64,000 nt of DNA, taken from contig LUGG01000006.1 in assembly GCA_001683735.1 (NCBI GenBank), positions 992,001 to 1,056,000 on the forward strand, read 5' to 3'. Position 1 is the first letter of the stretch. Each line of letters starts with the position of its first letter. Source of the stretch: Grifola frondosa (lineage: Eukaryota; Basidiomycota; Agaricomycetes; Polyporales; Grifolaceae). The notes beneath the pieces were generated by a model that was not told the DNA's origin, did no database searches, and saw only the letters and a program-made list of their open reading frames with translations. Made by a program: the position numbers and the translations under genes. This document shows positions 49,045 through 60,546 of the stretch, piece after piece.

Positions 49045-50158
49045 CACCTAATCGTCCCGCAGTTACGCTCTAATTAGAGGGCACGAGTCACCCACGTGGT
49101 CCCTCTAGGTAGACCGCTTCACAGCCGCACCCTTGCCCGTCAAGAAATGGGCGAGAATCGGAGAGAGCCGTGGAGATTGCAACCTTGATGCCGATGCGTC
49201 GCCACGCTCGGCATCAACCGCATTATCTCATCCGCCTCCCGCCGCCTCCCGACCTCATCCAGACCTTTCCCAGGCACGTGCTCTCCAAGCGCCCTCCCGC
49301 TCACCGTCCCCTACCGACGCGCGCACCTTTTCCCGCCGGCGCTTCCCTCCCTATTTTCCAGCCGGCGCTTTCCCTCCCGCGCTTCCATTTTCCTCCCGCT
49401 AAATTCAATAATCCAGATCTTATGTTAGATAGATCCTTACTTACTTACTTTAATTTTCATTCATTCTTACCATTCTTGGAAGACCGCCTACCTCGATCTA
49501 CCCTCAAGCGCGCAATGCCAAATTCGTCGAAAATGCGATATCTCGGCTCAGCGCGTGCCGAATGGAGAGCGGAAAAAAACGGCTACCTCAATGCCGCACA
49601 ACTCATCCGCCCGCTGCATGCACATTCTCAAGCGGGAGGGGCATTCTCTCAGAGAGGGATCCGGGGGGCGAGCTGTAGGTCCAGTCACGTGGAAGGCCCG
49701 ACCTCGTCGTATGACAACTGGATCTTCCCAGGTGCACGGACCCATCACTCTAGATCACACTCCGGAGATCGGACCCGCATGCTGCGATTCCCCAACAATT
49801 CCAACTGACCAATAGCAGCGTTACCTTTTACAGCATCTGTTCCCATGGTAAGTTCAACTTCAACACCGAACTCCCCGATCCTCCGCTCTCTTATACCGTC
49901 CCCTCCCTCGTCGTTCTTCGTGTTCTCCATCCCCTTTTTCTCAACGCCCACAGCTGTTCCTGCCTGCACTCTTCCCTTTCCTTATACTGTCCTCTCCCTC
50001 GTCGTTCTTCGTGTTCCGCTCCCTCTTGGCTCGACGCTCACGACGACCTCGCACAAGACCAGCTGCCTCTTCCGTCTCTCGTCCCATCACTTCCCCTCGT
50101 CATTCTTCCTGTTCTCCGCACATCTTTCCTCGACTCCTACGCCTGTTCGTGGCTGCGC
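49045..50158 (+). repeat. Left terminal inverted repeat of the KDZ element
   Basis: About 1114 bp, matching the reverse complement of 57582-58695. The outer tip CACCTAATCGTCCCGCAG is followed by an AATTAGAGGG/CACGTGG segment. The inner end is a C/T-rich region with repeats of the TCGTTCTTCGTGTTC type that probably supplies the promoter and 5' leader of the transposase gene. Confidence 0.9.
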
Positions 50159-50232
50159 CCGCCACGCCTACTATCGTATATGCTCTAGTCTCTTACCTTG
50201 GGTGCTGGCTTCTTACGTTCGCCAACGGCGCA

Positions 50233-53200
50233 ATGTCCAGCAAGAAGAGGACCTATCTGTCCTCGGTCGTGAACGTTCGACATGGTCGGGGGTTTGGTAA
50301 GTCCACGAAGGCGGAGACGCACGCCATCAGTGACTACCACAGGAGGAGATTGGAGGCATTGAAGAAGAATAGGAAGCTCATCACGGGTGCGTCTGCATTT
50401 CTTCTATCTGACATTCCCCTTCAACTCATATACTTTAGGTCTCAGTTTTGAGGATCGGGAACACCTGTTGAATATGGAGATCGCCATGGACGTGGATAAC
50501 GACCCGCCCTTTCCCCTTCCTCCCGGCGAGGAGGGCATTTTTCTCAGCAACGCGGGCGGCGAGGTTGAGTTCTGCCACGAAATTTTTCAGATACCGGGCG
50601 CGTCTGCGAAGAGGTGGGTTGTCTTCATTTATTTCATCCTAATCTAACACTGTGTAACAGCAAGCGGCCGGATAATCGTACGCGGTGGGATAGAACGAGC
50701 GTGCGGAACAAGGAGTGGGAGGAACAGATGGAGGAATTGATAGACGGCTATATGAGATGGAGAGCCGGCTTGCGTGGCGAGGGAACCGCCGCTGGGGCGC
50801 GCTGGGAGATGTTTGTCATCGATTTCTTTGGTAAGTATGTAACATCTTCTCTAATATCATAGAACTGACCGTTTATAGGTACCTCGACCACGTGGTTCAC
50901 ATCGTCGTCTGTCTCCGAGCGGACCAATGTTACGTTGGCCATCGGTGGCTATCTAGGCACGGCGCCGCGACATCCGACTGTTGCGGTATCGTTTCAAGTG
51001 TTGGAAGCATACCGCCAGCTTCATCGTGTATGTCCCCGGCTCAGCATTCAAGGGATTGTTCGTGCGCTTTGTTATCTTCATCTCGTAAGTAATTATTTTG
51101 ATGTGCCATTATGACAGCTGACATCATTCTAGGTTCCATATTCTCGAACTCTAGTTGATCAATTTAGCATCTCTTTCGACGTTTATCTCGACATCTTGCG
51201 CGGCATTGATAAACGCGCCGACGTAATTCTTCGTCGTGACACTCCCAATTGGAAATCACAGAATGCGTGTGCACCGTGCCTGTATGTCCTTGAAGGCGAG
51301 GCCCCTCTCAAGTACTCTCTTCTGGCGACAATGGACGGCAACCAATCCCTCAAACTCGTGGACGATATCTTCCGGTCCGGCGCGCCTCGCGACGACAATC
51401 GTGTGGGTCATTCGGAACTGTGGTTGTCGCCTGAGGAAGTTGATCGATTCAAGGATGAGGTCCGAAATGCGAAGGCGAAGAAGGTATTTTATTTGTTTTC
51501 GTGTACTCGCATTAACTAACGTGTTGCTATTCATAGAAGGCGAATTCATCCACGGCTGCGAGTAGCGCTACGCCTGCAGATAATGAACACGATGACGAGC
51601 ACGTTGCGGAGGAGTTGGAGGATGCAGATGAGCCGTTGTCGATTTGCGTGGGCCGATGGCGGAACGCGGGGCCAGAGGCGCGCAAAAAGATGTTTCGACT
51701 TTTCGCGGCGACCGGGATCTTCGTGTGCATTTGCCGGCATGGGCAACTGCTGGTGGCGTGTGATATGATTCGGAGTGGTGAATTGTATGTATAGCATCTT
51801 TTTCAGTAATCTTGTATCTAACAGTCTGCAGGATGAAATATCCCCTTGCCGTCGTCGATCGGTTGATTGAGATGTACGGACCCAATGTCAAGTTGGGTTA
51901 CGACATTTGGTGCGCGTTCTCAAAGACCTTAGCCACCAGCTCCCTCAACGATCGCGCAATTGGCGGCCTGCTTCTCAGGTGTCGTGCCAGCATTTCACGG
52001 CCATAGTCACAACCGTGGCTGTCAAGTCTTGTGGCACCCAATGTATATGGAGGGTGCTGGCAAGGAAGATTTTGAAGGATGTGAGCGTCTTTTCTCGGAG
52101 TCAAATGCGTTGGCGTCGGGTACGCGCCTCGCGACGCCGTTTCACCGTCGTCAGGCGATTGAGCAGTTCTTCACCTTTTGGGGTGAGCAGAAGCATGCTG
52201 AATCGGGTAAGTCATCTTATTATTATATGCTCTGCCTGCGCTGATCTTGTCGTTCGTTAGGTCGGTTCATCTTCAACAACTATCGCCAGGCACTTGATAT
52301 TATTAGGGATGGTTCGCTGGAGCTTGACGTTTTTTCCCGAGAGCTGAAGACCGGTCCCACGGAATATGAGGAGTATCTAGTCCAGGAGCGGGAGCACTTG
52401 CGCTCATTGAAAGCGGAACCGCCTGAAGTCGTACGCAAAGTGGAGTATATGCATGCGTTAGGGCAGCTTCGGGATGCGCAGTCAGTTTTTCAAATATTTG
52501 TTGGTACAATCAGTGCTTAACGAAGGATCAGAGTGAAAGCGGCCGCCGCAGAAGCAAATTGGAAGCAGCGAGACACGCTCATCATTCGCGAGGCATCCTG
52601 GCCAGCAAATTACGCGAATTCAGACTTTGTACAGGACAACGGGGGAACGTCTCCGTCGGTGCGAGAACAGGTGCGCTCTATAGAAGAAGAGCTCGACATT
52701 CCTGTCCGCTGGTCCATTGGTATGCCGGAATATGAGTGATGGCTGTGGAGCTTCGTATGAGGAATTATAGGCTCGCGCTCGATAACCTCGAGCGACTCGT
52801 TGTCCAGAGGATGTTCGAGCTCACGAAGCTTGGCATGAGTGGCCTAGGTGAGTGTAGGCTTGTGTCCTCTTCAAGATTATTGATTTCTTTGCAGGGTATA
52901 AGCTCCGCGAGAAGATCGGCAAGGCCTTGAAGGCTAGGGCGGAAGCAATCAAAATGCCCTTACGGAGTATAATCGTTGCGCGGCGGCCCTCTCACCTCCT
53001 CGTCCTCAGATAGCATGGGGCGACCTCATGGAAATGGCGTCACTCGCCGAGTTCGATATCTTACGCGACGCGCGTCACGATATTCGCATGCTTCCCTGGG
53101 CGCAGCGCCAGAACCGTCAGGCCATAACACGTACTTCAACGTGAAACGGGCGCGGGAGGAGATAGAGCGGTTGAACGTCGAGATATCCCGTCTGTTCACG

Positions 53201-53601
53201 GCCATGCTCGATGAACACGCCGACTTCCAACGCGGCATTTCCGAATCACGCGCCAGCAATCCGGCCCTCGCTCATGAGCTGTTACTACGTTGGCGATACC
53301 GCGATCGCCTCAACGGTAAGGTCGCCGAGTGGTTGTACAAGACGTCGCAACTTCCGGGTTCACAGGGAATGTTCAGAACGGGCGTCGTGTCGGCCGCAGC
53401 GCTGCGCTCGCAGGCGACAAAATCCCCCTGCCGTCATGGGCAGTCTCTCACATTCGGGATAGTGACTGCGATGCTGAAGACGAAGCTGAAGATGCTCAGG
53501 TTATGATACAGGGTGTCGAGACTGATGAAGACGTGCAGCATCTTGTAGACTTCTTCGACGGCTTGGGCATAGAGGCGCCGCGCTCTGAATCGCCGAACTG
53601 A
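50233..53601 (+). CDS. KDZ transposase
   Basis: RNase H-fold DDE transposase of the KDZ superfamily. The start at 50233 gives a basic N-terminus (MSSKKRTYLSSVVNVRHGRG). A Cys-cluster region follows (NACAPCLYVLEGEAPLKYSL, often seen N-terminal to fungal KDZ domains), then the KDZ core: IFVCICRHGQLLVACDMIRS, MKYPLAVVDRLIEMYG, KLGYDIWCAF, VVPAFHGHSHNRGCQVLWHP, LFSESNALASGTR. The C-terminus is helical (RLALDNLERLVVQRMFELTK) and acidic at its end. Several introns. Single bases appear missing near 51978, 52735, 52951-52954, 53125 and 53356. All lie in the last 1.7 kb; the conserved protein continues across each. Confidence 0.88.
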
Positions 53602-54141
53602 TAGCAGTCATGTTCTTGTAGCAGTATCTAGCATGTACATTGGCAGTTCAAATATACTTGTTTTCTGGAATTTCGAAACATTGTGTGACCACTGAAGTTG
53701 ACTGCGTACTAGACATGAATAGTACAGAACTCCGACACATAATTACAACGGCGTTGCAGTCAGTTCTGCACCATGTGAAGATTTTGAAGCTACCCAATGG
53801 TGCATTGAGAAATCCGTGAGATAGCCACAGTCTAGCAAGTTCGGACTCGCATACTTACAACACCTTCAAGCCAGCCTACATGCTTAGGTCAATACACTAT
53901 TCGTCGAAAATGCATCCACTTGTTTCATCAACTGAACTTCCTCAATACGCAAGTTCTCAATGCAAGCAAACATATATTCCATACTATCAGATAGAGCGGA
54001 CAAAATTTCATAGAACTACTGTGAACAATACTTCAACTAGCGTGAAACATATATAGCACAACTAGAAAGTGCGGGAACCATCGAAAAAAGGTGTACGACG
54101 AGTCCTATCGCAGCGACGACGAGTAGGACATGCCACGTCCA
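53602..54141. other. Spacer between convergent KDZ element genes
   Basis: 540 bp inside the transposon between the 3' ends of the transposase and accessory gene B. It is AT-rich with no coding signal. Confidence 0.45.
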
Positions 54142-55615
54142 TCATGCATCAGACGCAACCCCCGCATTCGTTGGTTCATGTGCAGCGGTACGACGACGAG
54201 TACGACGACTGCTAGCATCAGTCTCATCGTGTCGCTCAGTGCCCGCACCGTCACCATCGTCTACGCCTGCGCCTGTGCCATTGTCCGCATTCCTCTTGCG
54301 TTTCGTGGCCACCCGCTTCGTTCCTGCATCCTTCCTTTTCTTCCTTGTCACCACTAATCCCGCACTAACATCCTCGTCGAACTTCTTCTTCCGCTCGCAT
54401 ATTCGCTCGCCGAAAGTTCCACGAAACGACAAGCACCGGAATCAAGCGCTTCGAGGAGCTTCTCCAGTTGAGGGAGGCTGTTGCTCAGATCGGATGGATT
54501 GCAGAATTTATCTGCTGTCCATCCGACAAGATCAATGCGGTGCTGCATTACGATGTCGCGCTCGAAGCTCGTGTATTTCATCACGGCTTTCTCGTTGTTC
54601 GTGATATAACTGCGCGCGAAATGTTAGCACCGCAAAATCAGCTTATTAACTAGCTTACATACCTAGCATAGTATTTATCTTGTCGCGGATCTCCGCTTTC
54701 AGATGTTCAGCCTTGCTCTTGGAAGTACGATAAATGCTGTGAATATATGAGCAGATATTAAAGAATATTGAGATCTGCTTACCGGCCCAGTCACATCCTG
54801 CCACTGAAAAGGCCTCCGCTAACGCACATATCTTCTCGGGGTCGAAACCCTTCCGCACAGCGCCACGAAGGTATTTTTCCAGCTCGGGATTGGAGCAGAA
54901 CCATCTCGGCTCCATCTGATACTCGGGCGTGTTACGACGACGCCGTAGAAAAATTCGATACCGACGCGATTGCCTAGGGCCGTTAACTACGAAATTTGTT
55001 AGAAAGACATTAACCTGACGGCGGCGGAAACGTACCATGTCTTCAACCTGTTCGCAGACCTTTTTTACATCCTGCTTGCGGCGGCGCTGTGTCAGACGAA
55101 CACTGCTGCCGCGCGAATCCCTCTCTTCCTCGAGCTCCTTTACGTACGTCAGCTTCTCCGCCTGAGAGAGTTTGTGATAATCGTCCAACGAGTCCTGCTG
55201 GATGTCGGCGAGCAACGTCGCCGACCCGCATACAGCATCTAGAATTTGATTAGTTTTCGCCGCGCTGAACTCAGAATGTATACATACTCTCGTTGACTTC
55301 TTTCGCCTTATGATGCACCCACGCATTGAACGCGTTCGGCTTCCGCGAGGCTTGGAGTTTTGAACCGTTGGAGAACATGAGGCGAAGATAATACTCGGGT
55401 TGCCTGCCGAACTTCTTCGATAGCTCCACCGACAGGTCCTTCGAGGTTTGATACCACGCTTCAAGTTCCAGTTCCAGTTCCTTCTTTTTTGCCTTCTTGT
55501 CGGACTCGACCGCGGCGCGCTTTTCTGGTGGAATGCCCTGCGATGGCTTCCTTCTAGCGGTAGGGGCCGGCCGCGCGACGACCGTGCTCGCCGGAAGGTA
55601 ACTCGAGGTGGACAT
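54142..55615 (-). CDS. KDZ-associated accessory protein B, unknown function
   Basis: The start at 55615 gives MSTSSYLPASTVVARPAPTA. A helical, Lys/Glu-rich N-terminal part (KKAKKKELELELEAWYQTSK, LSKKFGRQPEYYLRLMF) is followed by NAFNAWVHHKAKEVNE, LTQRRRKQDVKKVCEQVEDM, FDPEKICALAEAFSVAGCDW, the conserved VMKYTSFERDIVMQHRIDLV, GWTADKFCNPSDLSNSLPQL and a strongly basic C-terminus (VVTRKKRKDAGTKRVATKRK). Proteins of this shape accompany KDZ transposases in other Agaricomycete genomes (from memory); none has a known activity. One base seems missing near 54398, without which the basic tail is lost and the frame stops at 54354. The basic tail suggests DNA binding (inference). Confidence 0.72.
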
Positions 55616-55847
55616 GCACACTACCAGCCGTAAAAGAAGACTACTGCCGACAGTGAATAGAAAATGGTGGGTAGCACTGAATATTCCATGTCGGGTCCTA
55701 TATATGTTGACCTAATAGACGCACAGAAAAGAATTTCAATATCTTCTGTATGGCACATAAGACTTTTCATGGTGAAAACCACATACAACACGTAACTGCA
55801 CACAGACGAGACATAGCAACGAACATATCAGATGATCACGTAAATCA

Positions 55848-57272
55848 CAGCTGGGAGTCCAACAACATAGCATCCGCTAGCTCCCGTGCAACCTCAGGCG
55901 AGACCTGCATGCGCAGCTCAATCTCGTCATCCCACGAGCATGAAGCCGATGTGCGCATGATATCCCACAAGCATTCATGAATAGAGAGGAGCAGTTGATG
56001 ACGGCGTCGGACACGCTCAGTCTCTTTCCCAAAGCCCCCCGTTACAACATGCACACCCTTGGAGCGGGGTGGCGACATGGAGGGCCCATGTCCACTGGGC
56101 GTGGAGGCAGAGACGGAGGAGACGGAAGACAGAGACGGTGATGGCGGAGACATCTCCGCAACGGGGATTTTCCCCTTCATCACGGTTGTGATGGATGGGA
56201 TAGCTGTAGCAATAAACAGAGAAGGTCCAGCCTTCTTGCTTACCCTTGGACTAGAGATCTGACGAGACGGCGTCACCGTCACAGCCGCTAAGCAGCCATT
56301 AGCAACGTGCAACACAAGATAAAAAAAGACACTTACGTGAACGCAACCGATGCACTTCTTCCTCAAGGTGCCTCACGACGAGGTCCTTCTGGTCAACGAG
56401 GTCTTCCAGCTCCCTGATGCGGCTTTGCGCATCATTAATATCCGCCTGGCGAATCACCTCCTCCAACTCGCAAACACGTCGTCTCAAGATCTCAAGCTCA
56501 CTCGGGTGTTTCGGATCACCCGCATGTGGTTCCTCTTCCACCCCACCCTCCGTCTCTAGAATCGCTTGGAAGTCATCGGAAGGATGGCCGTGGAACTGGT
56601 AGCGAGCGCAATTGGATCGGATGGGCATCGGAACAAGCGGATGGGCGACGATCGGGAGGACAGCGGTAGAAAGGAAATCGTACGAGTATCCAGCGTTCCT
56701 AAACGCATGCTCCCATCGGGGAACGATGCGGAGCGCAATCTCTTCGACAAAGATTTGATTCATCCGCGTAAGGCGGGACCAATTGCGGGCATTTCCTCTA
56801 GAAGACCTGGGTTGAAGTAAACTTGAGTCTTGACATGCGATGGCACTCGCTGCGCGCCAGGTGCTTGAGCGCCGCTGAATGTGATGACGAGGGTAGCCCC
56901 CCCTGTAACGCGGTCATAGCCAGTTACCTGCCAAAAAAGATCAGCACAATGTTGAGGTAAAAATTGAGAACGCACGAGATCAAAAATGGTATCCAATATA
57001 CCATTGTAAAAGACACTGCGCACATCTCGACCTGCCTTGCCGGTGGGGAGGTTCGCGCGAGCGACCTTGAAGAACTCGTGGAACTGCTTGGGAGGGAGGC
57101 TATGATGACCATCCGTGTGGAATCCGGAAGACAAGAATGCATAAGCAGCGGCGTTGAGCTGGCGCTGGTAGAGATCTGAGAGGCCGTCTTTACCAAGCTG
57201 AGTGCAAACGGACTGAACGCCAGCAGGGTTGAACTGGCAACGGGAGAGGGCCATCTTGGTAGACGGAGCCAT
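55848..57272 (-). CDS. KDZ-associated accessory protein A with coiled coil, unknown function
   Basis: The start at 57272 gives MAPSTKMALSRCQFNPAGVQ. The N-terminal globular part includes PPKQFHEFFKVARANLPTGK and VTGYDRVTGGATLVITFSGA. Then NWSRLTRMNQIFVEEIALRI, YDFLSTAVLPIVAHPLVPMP and a coiled coil of about 65 residues (SELEILRRRVCELEEVIRQA, RIRELEDLVDQKDLVVRHLE). A Ser/Pro-rich linker and a C-terminal helix region (SPEVARELADAMLLDSQL) close the protein. Introns are present near 56935-56985 and 56287-56336. One A seems missing in the A-run near 56786. I recognise no domain. The coiled coil suggests self-association or binding to the transposase (inference). Confidence 0.7.
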
Positions 57273-57304
57273 GCATAAAACAAACGAGGCGACGCAGATG
57301 GGAC

Positions 57305-57870
57305 TAGGCGTGGGCGTGAGCGTCGAAGAAAGGAATGTGAACAGGAAGAAGAATGGCGGGAAACGGGATAGGAAGGGGCAGGCGGTCCTGTGCGAGGCGC
57401 GGCAAGGATGTAGGTCGTCGTGGGCGTCGAGCAAAGAGGGGAGTGAAACACGAAGAACGACGAGGGAGAGGACAGTATAAGGAAAGGGAAGAGCGCAGGC
57501 AGGAACAGCTGTGGGCGTTGAGGAAAAGGGGATGGAGAACACGAAGAACGACGAGGAGGGACGGTATAAGAGAGCGGAGGAGCGCAGCCACGAACAGGCG
57601 TAGGAGTCGAGGAAAGATGTGCGGAGAACAGGAAGAATGACGAGGGGAAGTGATGGGACGAGAGACGGAAGAGGCAGCTGGTCTTGTGCGAGGTCGTCGT
57701 GGGCGTCGAGCCAAGAGGGAGCGGAACACGAAGAACGACGAGGGAGAGGACAGTATAAGGAAAGGGAAGAGTGCAGGCAGGAACAGCTGTGGGCGTTGAG
57801 AAAAAGGGGTGGAGAACACGAAGAACGACGAGGGAGGGGACGGTATAAGAGAGCGGAGGATCGGGGAGTT
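57305..57870. repeat. ~290-bp imperfect tandem duplication at the inner end of the right KDZ repeat
   Basis: The block at about 57305-57590 and the block at about 57600-57870 are direct imperfect copies: both contain GTCGTCGTGGGCGTCGAG, CACGAAGAACGACGAGGGAG and GGAACAGCTGTGGGCGTTGA in the same order. The left side of the element lacks the extra copy. Confidence 0.8.
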
Positions 57871-58695
57871 CGGTGTTGAAGTTGAACTTACCATGGGAAC
57901 AGATGCTGTAAAAGGTAACGCTGCTATTGGTCAGTTGGAATTGTTGGGGAATCGCAGCATGCGGGTCCGATCTCCGGAGTGTGATCTAGAGTGATGGGTC
58001 CGTGCACCTGGGAAGATCCAGTTGTCATACGACGAGGTCGGGCCTTCCACGTGACTGGACCTACAGCTCGCCCCCGGATCCCTCTCTGAGAGAATGCCCC
58101 TCCCGCTTGAGAATGTGCATGCAGCGGGCGGATGAGTTGTGCGGCATTGAGGTAGCCGTTTTTTTCCGCTCTCCATTCGGCACGCGCTGAGCCGAGATAT
58201 CGCATTTTCGACGAATTTGGCATTGCGCGCTTGATGGGTAGATCGAGGTAGGCGGTCTTCCAAGAATGGTAAGAATGAATGAAAATTAAAGTAAGTAAGT
58301 AAGGATCTATCTAACATAAGATCTGGATTATTGAATTTAGCGGGAGGAAAATGGAAGCGCGGGAGGGAAAGCGCCGGCTGGAAAATAGGGAGGGAAGCGC
58401 CGGCGGGAAAAGGTGCGCGCGTCGGTAGGGGGACGGTGAGCGGGAGGGCGCTTGGAGAGCACGTGCCTGGGAAAGGTCTGGATGAGGTCGGGAGGCGGCG
58501 GGAGGCGGATGAGATAATGCGGTTGATGCCGAGCGTGGCGACGCATCGGCATCAAGGTTGCAATCTCCACGGCTCTCTCCGATTCTCGCCCATTTCTTGA
58601 CGGGCAAGGGTGCGGCTGTGAAGCGGTCTACCTAGAGGGACCACGTGGGTGACTCGTGCCCTCTAATTAGAGCGTAACTGCGGGACGATTAGGTG
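57582..58695 (-). repeat. Right terminal inverted repeat of the KDZ element
   Basis: Reverse complement of 49045-50158, about 1114 bp, with a few substitutions and small indels. It ends CTGCGGGACGATTAGGTG at 58695. Its inner end faces accessory gene A and probably drives it. Confidence 0.9.
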
Positions 58696-58702
58696 ATCCA
58701 CA
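58696..58702. repeat. 7-bp target-site duplication, right (ATCCACA)
   Basis: Exact copy of 49038-49044, directly after the right inverted repeat and 15 bp before the RNase H2C start codon. Confidence 0.85.
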
Positions 58703-58717
58703 ACAACGTTCTGCTCG

Positions 58718-59552
58718 ATGTCAGCCACAAATTGTACCCTTAGGATCTCTCCGGCTGATGGTCCACTGGCGACATGTACACCGAACCTCATGCCATTTCA
58801 CATCGCCTATTCCGGACCCGCACCCATCTCAACGTACTTCCGTGTTCAGCCTGCCCCACTGCCTTCGTTCGGACAGAACACCTCCGATATGAGCTCCCAA
58901 ACCACAAACAGCCCTGTACTTGATGACGCCATCTCCTCGCAGTCCACACTCGTGGCCAGCTCTTCCGCCTCGACTTCGCAATCCAGTGTGACCACACAAG
59001 TGTCATCCATTGCGGCAGAGGATGTGGAGATGAAAACGGAGGACAGTCAGGGACTTTCTACAGCGCGTCGGTTTGTATCCGCTTTCAGAGGCCGCGTCTT
59101 GCAGGGCCTGGAAGTCGACCTTCCCATTGGGTACGCCGGCGTAATCTTACGTGCTCCCGGGATCAAGTAAACGATCAGAAAAGAGCTGATGACGCTGCAG
59201 TAGCAAGAAAGCGGACAAGATCAAGTACGAAGGGCAAGGGGAAAGGGAAGAGGGCGGCGATGCGTGAAGAATCAGCTGATGAGGAAGCACCGGACGAAGA
59301 GGGTGTGAGCAGCGCACATGTCATGGAAGATGAAGACATTCCAGAGCGGGTTCTCAAGCCAACGGCGACATTTTCGTCGTTCATGCTCTGGAATCCGGAT
59401 ATACCTGTGGATGAAGGGAAGGACGAGTATCTGCGCTCGCTGTCTGAATGGACGCGGCTAGCAACCGAGGTACGCTGCTCCGACTGTCTCGCGCGGTGAG
59501 CACTGTTGACGATGTGTGCACTCGATGACAGATTCACCGGTTTGAAGAGTGA
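58718..59552 (+). CDS. RNH203: Ribonuclease H2 subunit C
   Basis: Non-catalytic subunit of RNase H2, which removes ribonucleotides from genomic DNA and RNA:DNA hybrids. The start at 58718 gives MSATNCTLRISPADGPLATC. Family segments: NLMPFHIAYSGPAPISTYFR, FRGRVLQGLEVDLPIGYAGV, the C-terminal FSSFMLWNPDIPVDEGKDEY with LRSLSEWTRLATEIHRFEE. A Ser-rich linker separates the halves. Two introns (after APGIK; after RLATE) bring the frame to the stop at 59552. The 5' neighbour is the KDZ right repeat, only 22 bp from the start codon, so the native promoter has been displaced by 9.6 kb. A second element starts 136 bp after the stop. Confidence 0.87.
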
Positions 59553-59679
59553 CTTGGGCAGCGTCCTAGGGCGGCCTGCAATCCTCATGTTGTATACTTT
59601 AGAAATCATAACCGGTCGCAGTGCTTTTGAGTTCTGTCAAGTTGAGACAGTCGGCGCTTCCATCACGCAGATCAATCGG

Positions 59680-59687
59680 GTTGCACA
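59680..59687. repeat. 8-bp target-site duplication, left (GTTGCACA)
   Basis: GTTGCACA directly precedes AGGACCCCTGATAATGG and is repeated exactly at 60547-60554. Confidence 0.85.
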
Positions 59688-60546
59688 AGGACCCCTGATA
59701 ATGGGAGGGTAGGGGTGATGGAAATTCGGACAAATTTTGGGATTTTGGGACCCCCATGCCTGATTTAATCCGGACAATACGGCCTTCGGCGCGCGGAAGG
59801 CCAGATTTTTTATCCGGACAGCGCATTCCTTGACCGAGCAGGCCTGATGTCCGGACATCGATTATCTCTCGCATAATTTACTCTGATAAGTTGAAATTTT
59901 GCGCCAATTAATTATATATTACAAAAGGATTGCGCTTATATGAGACTCAGTCTCGTCGCGAAGCGATAAGTAATTAAGCAATACCTGAATGTCATATAGT
60001 TCTCAGTTTTATTCATAATTTATGATTATTGTTAGATCTAATCAGTGGAATAACATTCTTTCGGCCGCTCGATATCTATCTCAAGATCTCAAGATGCATG
60101 TATATCTCGCCTTACGAACGGTGTTACGGCTCTCATTGAGGGATGTCCAGCTTCGTCAGTCGCGTGCGTGCTAGTTGCGTGCACCAAGTCGCTTAGCTGG
60201 GTGGGCACTAGGCGCCGGTGTCGCGAGCTCAGCGGGGGGTCGAGGAGCCTTGAGGACAGAGGTAGGAGGTGTATTTTCAGAGCACATTCGATGTAAATTA
60301 GAACTTTCGAGTGCCTGTTGGTCGTGTCCAGCCAAAAAATCACGCTCGGAGACGCCTGATGGGGAAATCCGGACAAAATATTGGCTCCGTTGGGCCTGAT
60401 GGAAAATCCGGACACGTTCGCCGCGAAGCGGCGAGCCCTGATTTAATCCGGACGATTCAGGCCAAAATTGGCCATTTTTATCCGGACATTTTCGCTAAAA
60501 TTTCGTTCCAAAAAATCAGCCCTATTCTACCATTATCAGGGGTCCT
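59688..60546. mobile_element. 859-bp non-autonomous DNA element (MITE-like) with TCCGGACA repeats
   Basis: Short terminal inverted repeats: AGGACCCCTGATAATGG at the left, its reverse complement CCATTATCAGGGGTCCT at the right, with partial matching continuing inward for about 15 bp. Flanked by an 8-bp duplication. At least seven subterminal copies of an ATCCGGAC(A) motif lie within 180 bp of each end, as expected for transposase-binding sites. No coding capacity. The 8-bp duplication would fit hAT, P or KDZ-type transposases; the family is not resolved. Confidence 0.8.

Larger units (their letters stand above)
49045..58695. mobile_element. KDZ-superfamily DNA transposon, 9651 bp, complete ends
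   Basis: Bounded by ~1.1-kb terminal inverted repeats beginning CACCTAATCGTCCCGCAGTT and flanked by a perfect 7-bp duplication ATCCACA. It encodes a KDZ transposase on the plus strand and two accessory proteins on the minus strand, transcribed inward from each repeat. The near-identity of the two repeats, with only scattered differences, indicates a recent insertion. KDZ (Kyakuja-Dileera-Zisupton) elements are abundant in Agaricomycetes (established knowledge). Confidence 0.92.

Noticed and set aside
49170..49808. 212-codon frame in the left KDZ repeat, mirrored on the right
   Set aside because: Present because the terminal repeats are duplicated. It differs between the two copies through indels and resembles no protein.
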